DNA of 64,000 bases from positions 22,619,438 to 22,683,437 of the forward strand of contig JAGTTD010000001.1 of the NCBI GenBank assembly GCA_018398585.1, in the 5' to 3' direction. The position numbers were made by a program, and so were the translations under genes. This DNA is from Simmondsia chinensis (taxonomy: Eukaryota; Streptophyta; Magnoliopsida; Caryophyllales; Simmondsiaceae). This document shows, one piece after another, positions 1 to 11,341 of the stretch (positions are counted from its first letter, which is position 1; the number at the start of each line of letters is the position of its first letter). The notes below the pieces were generated by a model. The model was not told where the DNA came from, did no database searches, and worked only from the letters and a program-made list of their open reading frames with translations.

Positions 1-3000
1 CTACTAGATAATCTAGTATCTTTATGCATAAAGATAATCAATTCGGTCGTTGTAGTCAGACTTTATCGTGGATTTCTGACAACATTCTCCATAGGACCCT
101 CTTATCTCTTCCTTCTAAGAGCTCAAGTTATAGAAGAAGGAGAAGAAGGAACTGAGAAGAATGTAACAGCAACAACGGGCTTTATTATGGGACAACTAAT
201 AATGTTCATATCGATATATTATACACCTTTGCATCTAGCATTGGATAGACCTCATACAATAACTGTCCTAGCTCTACCTGATCTTTTGTTTCATTTCTTC
301 TGGAACAATCACAAACATTTTTTTGATTATGGATCTACTAATAGAAATTCAATGCGTAATCTCAGCATTCAATATGTATTCCTGGATAATTTAATTTTTC
401 AATTATTCAATCATTTCATTTTACTAAGTTCAATATTAGCCAGATTAGTTAACATTTATATGTTTCGATGCAACAACAAGATATTATTTTTAACAAGTAT
501 TTTTGATGGTCGGTTAATTGGTCACATTTTTTTCACAAAATACGTTGGATTGGTATTATTCTGGATACGTCAAAATCAGTCTATTAGGTATAATGTACTT
601 ATTGGACCTAATAAGTACCTTGTGTCAGAATTGACAAATTCTATGGCTCGAATCTTTAATATTCTCTTATTTATTACCTGTGTCTACTATTTAGACAGAT
701 TGTTGTCGTCCATTCTTATTAAGAAACTAAAAGAAACCTCAGAAACAAAAGAAAGGAGGGAAAGTGAGGAAGAAACAGATGTAGAAATAGAAACAACTTC
801 TGAAATCAAAATAAAGGGAGCTAAACAGGAACAAGAGGGATTCATCGAAGAAGATCTTTCTTCTTCTCCTTTTTCAGAAGGAAAACGAGGATCCGGACAA
901 AGTTGATGAAACGGAAAAGCTCCAAAAGGACAAAATAAAGGATGAATTCCACTTTCACTTAAAAGAAGCATGCTATAAAAATAGCCCAACTTTTTATAAG
1001 GATGAGTCTCAAGATAATTCCAAGTTAGAAATACTTAAAGAAGAAGATAAAGACCTAGTCCGGTTTGAAAAACCCTTTGTTAATCTTCTTTTCAACTATA
1101 AACAATGGAATCGACCATTTCGATATATAAAAAACAATTGATTTGAAAATGCTGTAACTGTAAGAAATGAAATGTCCCAATATTTTTTTTTATGCATGTC
1201 AAAATGACAGAAAACAAAGAATATCTTTTGCATATCAACCCAGTTTATCAACTTTCCGGAAAATGATACAAGAAAAGATTAGTTTGTCTACAACAGAATA
1301 ATTATTATGTGATGAGCTGCATATGCATAATTATTAGATTTATACCAATGAACAAAAAAAATAAAAAAGCCTAAGCAACGAATTTATAAATAGAATTGAC
1401 GGCATACACAAAGGACTTACTTATCTGGATGTACTCGAAAAAAAGACTCGATTATGCAGTGATAAAACTAACAAACACTACTTGCCTAAAATATATGATC
1501 CTTTTAAATGGACCCTATCGTGGAATAATAAAAAAAATGCTTTTCAACTTCACTCATAAATGAAACTATAGGAAAAAATTCGATAGAGACTTCTTTTATA
1601 AATAAGATTCATAGTCTCCTTCTTAATGATAATGATTATAATCGCCACGCAAAAATAGATAAAAAATCATTAGAAATTTGTAATTTCTTAGTTTTTCTAA
1701 ATGAATTTGCTAGAGAATCAACATCAAATTCGAAAATAATTTCTTTATTTACAAAACATAGGCAACTTGGTTCACAAAATTAAGAAAAAAATTTCAAATT
1801 GTTTTTTAATGCTGCTTCTTTTGCTCAAACAACTCGAAAAAAATCTATTTGAATAAAAGAAATATGTAAAAAAGTTCCTCGATGGTCATACAAATTAATC
1901 AACGATTTAGAACAACAAGAAGAGAAAAAGAGGAAGACGTAGCACTACTGGATCATCAAATTTGTTCAAGGAAAGCCAAACGTGTAATAATTTTTACTGA
2001 TACCCAACAGAATACCAATACTTATCCTAATACCTCCGATACGAATAATCTTGATCATACAGAGGAAGTAGCTTTGATACGTTATTCACAACAATCCAAT
2101 TTTTGTCGAGACATAATCAAAGGTTCCATGCATGTTCAACGACGTAAAATAGTTATTTAGGAACTGTTTCACGCAGATGTGCATCCCCCACTTTTTTTAG
2201 ACAGAATAAACAAATCTTATTTTTTTCTCTTTTGATATTTATGGACTAATAAAACGAATTTTTAGAAATTGGATAGGTAAAAATACAGAATTTCAAATTT
2301 CTACTTATACAGAAGAAGAACTAAGAGAGGGGGTTAAAAAAGAGGAGTATGAAAGAGAAGAGCCAAAAGAAAAGAAAAAGCACGAATAGAAATTGCGGAA
2401 GCCTAGGATACCATTTTATTTGTTCAAGTAATAAGAGGTTTTATGTTAGTAACCCAGTCGATTCTTAGAAAATATATTATATTACCTTTGTCGATATTAG
2501 CTAAAAATATCAGCCGTCTATTACTATTCCAACTTCCCGAATGGTCTGAGGATTTAAAAGAGTGGAATAGAGAAATGCATGTTAAATGCACATATAATGG
2601 TGTTCAATTATCGAAAAAGAAATTTCCTAAAAATTGGTTAACATATGGTATTCAGATAAAGATACTATTTCCGTTCTATCTGAAACCTTAGCAAAGATCT
2701 AAGATACAAACTTCTTCAATAAAAAAGAAAGAACAAAACAAAAAAAATTATTTTTGTTTTTTAACAGTTTGGGGAATGGAAACTTACCTTCCTTTTGGTT
2801 CTCCCCGAAAACGACCTTCATTTTTTGAACCCATTTTAAAGAACTCGTCAAAAAAAATTCTAAAATTTAGAAAGAAGTGTTTTGTAGTTCTAAGACTTTT
2901 TAAAGAAAGAACAAAATTGTTTCTAAAGATCCCAAATAAAACAAAAAAATGGATTATCAAAAGTCTTCAATTTATTAAAAAAATAATAAAAATACTTCCA

Positions 3001-3189
3001 AAAGTAAATCCAATTCTGGTATTTGGATTGCAAGAAAATTCGAGTGAAAGTGAAATAAAAATAGCAAAAGATTCTAGAATCAATAATCAGATAATTCTTG
3101 AATCATCCATTCAAACCTGATTCATGAATTGGACAAATTATTCGCTGATAGAAAAAAAAAAGAAAAGAAAGATCTAACTGATAGAACAA
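1..3189 (+). pseudogene. ycf1: ycf1 (TIC214) plastid gene relic, 5' part
   Basis: The reading frame is open from base 1 to the stop at 904-906 and gives the hydrophobic N-terminal part of YCF1/TIC214, the large chloroplast inner-envelope translocon protein (motifs [37 protein letters not shown]). The first few codons lie before the window. After about 906 the YCF1-like sequence continues in changing frames: Lys/Glu-rich blocks around 1882-2160, 2443-2691 and 2776-3120, with many stops. An intact plastid copy would be one frame of roughly 5.5 kb, so this is a decayed nuclear plastid insertion (NUPT). It ends at 3189, where a MULE interrupts it; the rest resumes at 9570. It is unlikely to be expressed. 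Identity is very secure. The nuclear location is inferred from the broken frames and the flanking retrotransposons. Confidence 0.93.
3181..3189. repeat. Left target-site duplication of the MULE
   Basis: ATAGAACAA lies directly before the left terminal inverted repeat and recurs at 9561-9569 after the right one. A tenth base (G) also matches, so the boundary could shift by one. Nine bases is the usual Mutator-superfamily duplication. Confidence 0.9.
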
Positions 3190-3270
3190 GAGCCGGTTCT
3201 CAAAATAATACTAAAAAATAAAAAAATGAAAGAAATAATGCTCAAAATAAAATATTTACTTTTATACGGT
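3190..3270 (+). repeat. MULE left terminal inverted repeat
   Basis: It starts GAGCCGGTTCTCAAAATAAT and runs to the TACGG at about 3268. It pairs with the reverse complement of 9488-9560, which starts AAGCCGGTTCCCAAAATAAT. An 8-base insertion near 3226 makes this side slightly longer. Confidence 0.88.
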
Positions 3271-3399
3271 TCCCAGATATTAAACGCGTTGAAATGAAGT
3301 GGTTCTTTTAAAAATAAATAGCGTGACAGTCACGCATGTGAAATTCAAAAAAAGCGCATTAACGAGACGTGTTTTTTAATTAATTGAACCCCATTCTCC

Positions 3400-3486
3400 A
3401 GACGCGGTTTATTAGTAAACCGCGCTCTCAGGATGCGGTCGCGGTTTATTGCTAGGTAAAACTCATCCCTCGAACGCGGTTTATGG
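3400..3486. repeat. MULE left subterminal motif cluster
   Basis: Three to four copies of ACGCGGTTTA or its complement TAAACCGCG lie within about 85 bp. Related motifs (CGCGTTAAGTAAA, ACACGGTTTA, AAACCGC, AACGTGGTTTTA, AACGCAGTTTA) crowd the other end at 9310-9470. Such subterminal arrays are candidate transposase-binding sites. Confidence 0.6.
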
Positions 3487-3926
3487 TGAATCTAAAAACC
3501 ACTTACCCAGCCCATTCACTCACACTTCCCTCGCCCACTGCTCAGCGTCTCTCTCCCTCTTTCTCCTTAACCCGCCGCCGATCACGTCATCTGCTGCCGG
3601 TCACGTCGTTTGGTTCATACGTCGGAGATCTTTCAAGGGATCATTGTTGGAGTTATTTGACCACTACTGTATATCTTCACAGGAGAGAATAACTACAGTA
3701 ATTTTAACTTCTTGTTTTTGAAATAATTTTTTTTCTTGTTAAACAATACATAGTGTTGTATTATAATGATATTTACGTAGTTCTCTAGGTTTATTTTGCT
3801 AAATTTAGTTAGAATTTGTGGTTATTTGTATTATGTTGTTGAAATTTTACTTGTTTTGAACATATTGAAGTTTGTTGGTCAAAAAATACATATTGAAGTT
3901 TTTATTATTGTAAACATTTTCGGAAT

Positions 3927-6610
3927 ATGACTTCTTTGCATCCTATTGTTTGTCATTGGGGTGAAAAGGCCGAGAAAAATGGAGAGCATGTCAATTATGT
4001 TGGAGGGTATAGCATTATGATATTTGTTAGAAAAGATATCAATTTTAGTGGATTAATTAGTATGTTAAAAGAGTGTTGTAATATTGACCAAAATATTGTT
4101 AATTTGAAAGTGAAATGGGGTACTTGTATTGCACATGAACATCAAATGATTGATCTTTTCAATGACAATTCGTTACAAGCTATGTGGTCATACATTGAGC
4201 TAAAGAAGCAGTCGACAACAGATTTTTATATAGAAGTAGTACCAGAAAATCTCAATGTTAATATGGGAAATCGCCTACCTGAATATCAATCAACTTATCC
4301 TATATCTTACCCTGGGTATGGGGATGCTCCAAGTATGCCCCAAAATTATGTGACTGATACTAGTATTACAGTTCGTCCAACTTCATTATTGGAATGTCTT
4401 GCCAATAATGCAATTCCATGTACGTCCGGAATGGGTCGAATTAGTGCATCAAGTAGCCATATTAGGCAAGCTGTGAGTATCGCTAATGAAGGATGCCCGA
4501 TGTCACAATCTAATCTTGTGAGAATATGCAGAACAAGGTGGTGATGGTGACGGAGTATTTGTTAGTACATCTTACGATGACAGTGATCAGGGTTATTCAA
4601 TCGAGGATGAAGACAGTGAGCGAATTGATGAGATCGAAAGGGAGCATGAACAGGACGATGGAGATGACGATATCATTGATAAGCGAATTAATGAAACTGA
4701 AACAGCATTTTCACGTAATGCCGTGGATGAAGATCATGTTAGTGCTTGTGCTCCTGTGCCTGAATTTTCTTGTATCAATAAAAATCCTATGTCGAACCAG
4801 ATGATTTTAATTTTCACTCTGATCATGCGGGCGAATTTACAATGGGACAACTTTTTCATACCAAACAAGATGTCATAAACGCTGGTGCAATAATATTCGG
4901 TAAGAAAAAAAACTTTGTAAGACAGCTGAATCAACTCCGCTGAAGCTAGTGTTCAAATGCAAGAAGAGTGATTGTCCATGGTGGTTAAGGGCTGTTGTCA
5001 AAGATCCACAATTCCCTTACTTCACAGTTGTAAGGTACAGAGGTCCTCACACTTGTGTCAGTGATGTGTTTGCCCAAAACCATTGCTTGGTAAGCTCATC
5101 CTTTGTTGCCCAATATGTAATGGAACTTGTTAGAACACAGGTGTCAATTTTTACGAGTTCTATTGCTCAAGTTACTTTTGATCGTTTTTTATTAAAGATT
5201 ACATATAAAACGGCTTGGTTGGCGAAACAAAGAGCAATTGACAATTTATTTGACACATTTGAGGACTCTTATGCAAAACTTCCCCAAATTTTGAGAACCA
5301 TTAAAAGATCAAATCCTGGTACAAAAACTTTATTCAGAAGTATTCCAACTTAAGACCCTTCTGTCCACTTTTTCGACAAAGCTTTTTGGTCGTTCGGGCC
5401 AGCCATACAAGGGTTTCAGCATTGTCGTCCTATCATATCCATCAATGGTGCCCATCTTTATGCGAAGTATAAAGGTGTATTGTTACTTGTTGTTGCTTCT
5501 GATGCCGACAATCAAGCGTTTCCCTTAGCATTTGCTCTCGTAGAAGGCGAGAGTAATGCTAGTTGGTCATGGTTGATGAAGTACTTAAAAAAACATGTAA
5601 TAGGGGAAAGAGAATTCTGTGTAATTTCGGATCGTCACGTTGGAATAATGAATGTAATGAGTAGAAGAGAATGGAGGGAGCCAAATGCCTATCATAGAAT
5701 TTGTTCGAGACACCTTGTTTCAAATGTGAATGTAAGGTTTCAAAATACGACTTTGAAAAATATGACACACGTCGCTGTAAGGCAGGCTCAACCCAGGAAA
5801 TTCAACTCTTCTTTCGATAGAATCGCCGAGTCGAATATAGATGTTCGCAGATATCTTGGTGAAATTGGCCTGAACAAGTGGGCTCTTTGCCGCAACTAGG
5901 GGAAGAAATATGGGCTTATGACTACTATATGGCTAAAATCATGAATGCTTTGCTGAGGGGAGTTCATATCTTTCCTGTCATTTCAGTTGTAGAGTTGACC
6001 TTTTATCGAATAAATAAGTGATTTGTTCGATGGCGGGGAGTTGCGGGTGAACTTCTTACTGAAGAGAAAACTTGTTACCCCAAAATCAATGAGATTTTGG
6101 AGTCAAACAAGGCCAAGGCGTGATATCATCGCGTTGAAGTATTTGACTACCAAAGAGGTATATATGAGGTCATCACTACAGCAGGTGATAGGGAGAGAGG
6201 AAAAGGAGGACATAAACAAACCATTAACCTCGAAGAAAGGACTTGCACTTGTCAAAAATTGCAGTTGTATGGTATCCCGTGTTCTCTTCCGGTATGCTAC
6301 AATAGAAATTATGACGCTTTATCATTCATGAAACCGTATTATTCCCTTCCTATGTAGCGTGATTCATACGAGCTGAAGTTCAATCCAATTCCAGACAAGG
6401 GATATTGAGAGCCGTATGGTGGAGCTAAAATAATCCCGAATCATGGTTTAAATCGAAGTCAAGGCGCCCACCCTCGAAACGAATACAAAGTGAGATGGAT
6501 GAGAATGACGATACACGGAGGGTCACATGTGGGTTTTGTAAGGGAAAATGTCATAATGTATTGACATGTAAGAAGAAAAAAAAGCACGAGGTAGCTAGTA
6601 ACAGTGAAAT
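3927..6610 (+). pseudogene. MULE transposase (MURA-like), broken
   Basis: In order: an N-terminal PB1-like region from the ATG at 3927 (YSIMIFVRKDINF, CIAHEHQMIDLFND); an acidic linker at 4530-4790 in another frame; the zinc-binding Mutator DNA-binding domain at 4949-5350 (CKKSDCPWWLRAVV, YRGPHTC); the DDE catalytic core at 5350-5897 (GAHLYAKYKGVLLLVVASDA, FALVEGESNASWSW, VISDRHVGIMN); a SWIM-like finger near 6230-6285 (CTCQKLQLYGIPC); and an intact CCHC knuckle near 6527-6570 (CX2CX4HX4C). There are at least three frame changes and stops, at about 4526, 4800-4945 and 5353. The first catalytic Asp, normally in a D-G motif before AHLY, is Asn here (AAT at 5444-5446). The SWIM His is replaced by Leu. 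It was probably catalytically dead even before the frame decayed, unless these changes came later. Confidence 0.88.
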
Positions 6611-6717
6611 ATATGACGGTAACATTTATTTATGTTTTATTCCCTTTATTTTTATCTAGTTTTTCGTTATTTGTAAATATTGGTTAATTTTGATAAACTT
6701 TAATTTGTGACAGCGTA

Positions 6718-9057
6718 ATGGAGCCAAGCCCAGCTAAACCCACCCTCGTACAACTATAGCCTCATCACAGAAGTGCTACAATATGGGATGGAGAGGTGAG
6801 TTTGATATTATGTTTATACTTGTGAGTATATGTTTATACTTGTTCTAGTGCATGGATTTTAATAGACTTATGAATTATCTCTACGTTGTTCATACTGATT
6901 TTTTTTGCTTCTTACTACAGGATATGGGCGTTCTCACTTGTCGCCACCATGTAACTCGTTTTCTAGGTCATTGGAGGGTAGATAATCGGATTCTACGCTA
7001 TGTTAGGCATGTTGGACTTTTTGGAGTCCACCGATTGATTCATGTGTCTCTAGATCACCCTCTGATAACTGCCTAGGTTGAGAGGTGGCGACAGGAGACC
7101 CACACCTTTCATCTGACTAGTGGGGAGGCAACAATCACCTTTCAAGATGTTTCTATCTCGATGGAGTTGAGGGTAGATGGAAATCCCGTCACTGGTTCCA
7201 GTGATGTAGATTGGGCTGCGTTAACTGAGGAGCTACTTGGGATTCGGCCTACCCCTGCTGATTTACATGGCTTCTCTATTAGATTCACATGGCTTCGTCA
7301 GTACTTCTACCAATTGCCCGATGATGCCCCAGATATTCAAATTCAATATGCTGCAAGGGCATATATTTTTACATTACTTGGTGGCATGTTATTTGGAGAC
7401 AAGACGGGCAATGAGATACAACTTATATATCTGCCTCTGCTTTGTGATTGGGATGCAACGGCAAAATATAGTTGGGGAAGTGCGACGTTAGCTTTTTTGT
7501 ACCGACAACTATGTCGGGCATCACGATGAGGAGTGCAAGAGATTGCTGGCCCTTTCACTCTTATACAGGTTTGTTACATATTCTTGTGTAAAATTTAATT
7601 TTTTATATGAGCATGTTTGTGATTTGTGTAATGTTTTTGTAAGAATATAGTTATGAGCATGGGAGCGAATTCCTATAGGTTGACCAGACCAAGCTCTCCA
7701 TTTTCATAGAGATGAGGATGATCCACTTGGATGCAGGTATTTCTATAATTTAATAAATTTGTATAATAATGCTTGAATTTATGTATTTCTCAAATCAATC
7801 TTTTTGTTGGATAGGTGGGTACATAATGTTTCTCGTATTGATGCACCGAGAAACTTCACATACTATAGCAGTGCGTTTGATTTACAAAATAGTAATCAGG
7901 TAAAAATTATATTTATTTTTATCTTTATATTCATATTTTTATTCAGTATTTCTAACAAATCTTTCATTTCTTGATTTTACATGACATGGACTCCTTATAC
8001 AAATGAGACTATTGCATCGCTTCCAGGCATATGTCGCCATGGTCAGCATATTTGGCGCAGTATAGTCGCACTCATCTGTTTTGACATCATTGAGTGGCAT
8101 TATCCGGATCGTGTGATGCTCCAGTTTGGGATGCAACAACATATCCCAATCAGTACTAGTCCGTTCGCTGAATTACATGCTCTTGATCGATGTGGTAAAC
8201 ACAACGTCAATTGGGCGAGACATCATGAGGTGTATCTGTCAATGTGGGGTAGACGAGCAGAGTACGTAGCATTCTCTCCTCCAACAGCCCCTCTCCCAGA
8301 TGACGACCAATACATGTCATGGTACCGACGCATCACACGGTTCAGAATAATCCCCTCCCGCCGATCATCCACGAGATGGCTATCTTCCAATTCAGTCAGA
8401 TGAAGACTTTGTTGTAAGTAGTTTTACTTTATTCTTGTAGATTTGAAGATTAATATTAAAAACATATTGTAATATTTATTTTTTCTATTGAATAGCTAAC
8501 TATGGCTCAGATGGTCAATTTGAGTACAGGGATTATTCAACATCGGCTATTTTCTAAAATACAAGCTCAAATGAACATGCTCACTGTAGAGGAGATCGGG
8601 ATATCAATGCCTACAACGTCAAGGATGAACCCATCTCCCCCAAGTGCCTTTTTCTGGTGACTTTTCCTCATTCCATACAACTTCCACTTATGCTGTTGGA
8701 GCCATGTCGAGAGGGATATGGGATCACCACGACAAGGACCATCAGCAATTTCAAGATGTGCGTTCTGAAAATATTGATGAAAGTCTTATTCATGAAGAAA
8801 ATGTCATCCCCGAAGAAGATATTTCTCGACTACATCCAATACATGAAGATATGGGTAGGAGCAGAGGTAGAGTTAGGGATAGAGGTAAAGATAGAGGCAG
8901 GGGCAGGGGTAGGGGTAGGGCAGAGGGAGAGAGAGAGGCGAAGACAACAAACAAATACGCCCATTTTTGCCTCAATTTTGATATCTATGTAATTTTATTT
9001 AAATGTTATATTTGTACATTGTACACATATTTTATTAAAATAGAAGTTCTTATATGA
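6718..9057 (+). pseudogene. Plant mobile domain (PMD) gene of the MULE
   Basis: The start is ATG 6718 (MEPSPAKPTL). Exons with good splice borders: 6718-6795, 6921-7568, 7679-7736, 7815-7899, then about 7981-8413 and a last part near 8500-9057. The PMD (aminotransferase-like mobile domain, as in MAIN/MAIL1) is clear: RFLGHWRVDNRILRYV, VERWRQETHTFHL, ATITFQDVSISMELRVDG, YSWGSATLAFLYRQLCRAS, MTWTPYTNETIASLPG, FDIIEWHYPDRVMLQFGMQQ. The C-terminus is Arg-Gly/Arg-Asp repetitive (about 8850-8940). Two in-frame stops (7074-7076 and 7527-7529) and a missing AG acceptor before 7981 mark decay. It sits directly downstream of the transposase on the same strand. A donor-like GTAAC near 6619 and an acceptor at 6711-6712 raise the chance that both genes were once spliced as one unit. 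Function in transposition is unknown. Confidence 0.85.
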
Positions 9058-9302
9058 ATGTGTGATAGTTTCTTCTTATAAACTACTACATTCATATTGC
9101 GTAATTATTTGTACTAATTGTCGCTGTGGATATATTATAATCGGGCGAAGGACATCAATAAAATTGTCTAATATTTTGAAGCTGAAAATCATGACAATTG
9201 CGTGAAAACAGGATACTTGGAATTTGCCACTGATATTAAACTGTGTTTCCAAAACGGGGTTCAATGACAGATAGTAGAAACTGTATTTGGTCCATTTGCA
9301 CT

Positions 9303-9476
9303 GGTAGTAGGCCACGTTTACTAAAGATAGTTTTATTAGAAATAAATCGCGTTAAGTAAACACGGTTTAATTTGACTTAAACCGCTTTTACTTAATGCGA
9401 TTTTGGTTAAAAACTGCATTTACTTAACGTGGTTTTATTCAAGAAAAACCATGTTTCTTAAACGCAGTTTATATCT
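9303..9476. repeat. MULE right subterminal motif cluster
   Basis: Repeated TTTACTTAA(C/T)G and CGCGTTAAGTAAACACGG blocks in both orientations mirror the 3400-3486 cluster. No coding sequence is seen between the PMD gene and this cluster. Confidence 0.55.
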
Positions 9477-9487
9477 TGCCTACGTGG

Positions 9488-9560
9488 ACCGTAGAGAAGT
9501 AAATATTTTATTTTCAGCATTATTTTTTATTTTCTTGGCATTATTTTGGGAACCGGCTTA
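9488..9560 (-). repeat. MULE right terminal inverted repeat
   Basis: The reverse complement aligns with 3190-3270 through the AAAATAAAATATTTACTT core to the terminal GCCGGTT. It is followed immediately by the second copy of the 9-bp duplication at 9561-9569. Confidence 0.88.
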
Positions 9561-10395
9561 TAGAACAAGCACAATCAGAAATCAAATAGAAAGAATTACA
9601 AAAAACAAGAAAAATGAATTTTAAACTCTAAATATTAGTCCTAAAAAAACTAGTTATGGTGCTAAAAGATTAGAATCACCAAAAAAATATTAGTCATATA
9701 TTAAAAAGAAGAAATAATCGATTAATATGTAAATCCCATTATTTTATAAAATTTTTCAGGGAAAAGATATACATAGATATATTTCTATCTGTCATTAATA
9801 TTCCTAGGATCAATATGCAACTTTTTCTTGAATCAACAAAAAAATTATTGATAAATACAATTACAATTATGAAACAAATCAAGAAAGGATTGAAAAAATA
9901 GATGAAAATATAATTAAGTTTATTTCGGCTGTAAAAAAATCACTTTCACATTTTAGTAGTAACATAAATAGAAATTCCAAGACTCTTTGTGATTTATCCT
10001 TTTTGTCACAAGCTTATGTATTTTACAAATTATCACAAAACCACGTTATTAATTTGTATAAGTTAAGATCTGTGCTTCAATATCGCGGAATGTCTTTATC
10101 TCTAAAAAATGAAATAAAAGAATATTTTGGAACGCCAGGAATAATTCATTCCAAATTAAGGCCTAATAAATTTAAAAATTTTGGAATGAATCAATGGAAA
10201 AACTGGCTAAAAAGTCATTATCAATACGATTTATCTCAAATAAAATGGTCTCAATTAGTAGCACAAAAATGGCGAAATAGAGTCACTCAACATGGTGATG
10301 GTAGGTGTAAAAATAAAAATTTAAACAAAAGAGATTCATATGAAAAAACCAATTAATTCATCACAAAAAAGAATATAAAAATGATTCTGAAGCCT
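9561..10395 (+). pseudogene. ycf1: ycf1 relic, 3' part
   Basis: It resumes YCF1 sequence across the MULE, beginning with the duplicated ATAGAACAA: NQIERITKNKKNEF, then stops, then a longer frame at 10003-10356 with the C-proximal YCF1 motifs [24 protein letters not shown], and [20 protein letters not shown]. Internal stops near 9622, 9694 and 9720 confirm decay. YCF1 likeness fades at about 10390. Retrotransposon sequence begins within about 30 bp, so the true 3' end of ycf1 is missing. Confidence 0.9.
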
Positions 10396-10417
10396 ACTTT
10401 GTTATTGCCATAAAGGA

Positions 10418-11330
10418 ATTTAGATGGGAGAAGTAGCATCAAGCAGCCTTTGAGACCATAAAAGGATATTTGATTAGGCCACCAGTGTTAATTCCACCTA
10501 GGCCGGGGAAACCTTTGAACATTCATGTTTTTCCTCTTCGAAATTGATAGGTTGCTCACTTATACAAGACAATAAACAAGGTTTTACAAGCCATGTTCTG
10601 CCTAATCCATGGTTTGAATGAGTGTGAAATAAATTATACTTCCATTGAAAAGTTATGTTTATCATTGTATTATGCATCTATAAAGTTGAGGCATTGCTTT
10701 ATTGTGTTTACCATTTATGTGGTTGCTCAAACAAATGTTCTCAAATATATGTTAGATAGGCCCTTAATGAGAGGACAACTATTTGGAGACTATACTTTGA
10801 TAGATCAACAACCAAGTCCAATGCTAGAGTAGGGATCATTATTAAATCACCCTTGAGGTTATCACCAAGCACAATGTCACCCTTGTGGGGAAATGCTCAA
10901 ACATTAGGGTTAAATATGAGGGCTCACTAATTGACCTGGAGACCCTCCTTGAAATGGGATCCCCGGTGTGGTAATAAGAGGGGATTCGTAGTTGGTGATT
11001 TACCAAGTGAAGGGGGAATTTCAATGCCTGAGTGTTAACTCAAACAAGTATATCTCAATAGTGCAAGAACTATTCAAGAAGTTTGATAAGGTAACAATTG
11101 ATTATGTGCCTTGAGATCATAACAAGGCAGCTAATAAATTGGTTTAGTTGGTCTTTGGGTATAATTTACCTAGGACATGGTGTGAAGAATCCATGGTTAT
11201 CAAGACTAAGGCTTTGGACCATGATCTTAAGTTCTCGGAGTCCTTTACCATTGAGAGTAGGGTGGTCCCAAGGTCCCCTTTAATTGCCTCAAGATACATC
11301 AAACTATTGTTGAACAAAGTGAGGATTGGA
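10418..11330 (+). pseudogene. Tat copy 1 RNase H domains
   Basis: 10418-10830 encodes the usual Ty3 RNase H: FETIKGYL, SLYYASIKLRHCFIVFTI, VVAQTNVLKYMLDRPLM. From 10836 a diverged second RNase H follows (YISIVQELFKKFDKVTIDYVP region near 11045-11110, HNKAANKL). Several in-frame stops are present (for example 10830, 11113, 11340). It matches 57700-58620 in the second copy. Confidence 0.75.
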
Positions 11331-11341
11331 AGAAACCCATA

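Larger units (their letters stand above)
3190..9560 (+). mobile_element. Complete Mutator-like element (MULE) inside ycf1 relic
   Basis: The element is 6.37 kb, bounded by matching terminal inverted repeats (3190-3270 and 9488-9560) and a 9-bp direct repeat of ycf1 sequence. It carries two + strand genes: a MURA-type transposase relic (about 3927-6610) and a plant-mobile-domain gene (6718-9057). Both contain stops or frameshifts, so this copy is not autonomous now. Subterminal regions hold repeated CGCGGTTTA-like motifs. It inserted after ycf1 had reached the nucleus, because the ycf1 sequence flanks it exactly and is duplicated at the target. Confidence 0.93.

Noticed and set aside
9403..9624. 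+ strand 73-codon frame
   Set aside because: It runs across the MULE right end into ycf1, so it is a chance join of two unrelated sequences.
1..10395. Possibility that the window start is plastid genome sequence
   Set aside because: ycf1 has many frame breaks, is split by a nuclear-type MULE and borders Ty3 elements.
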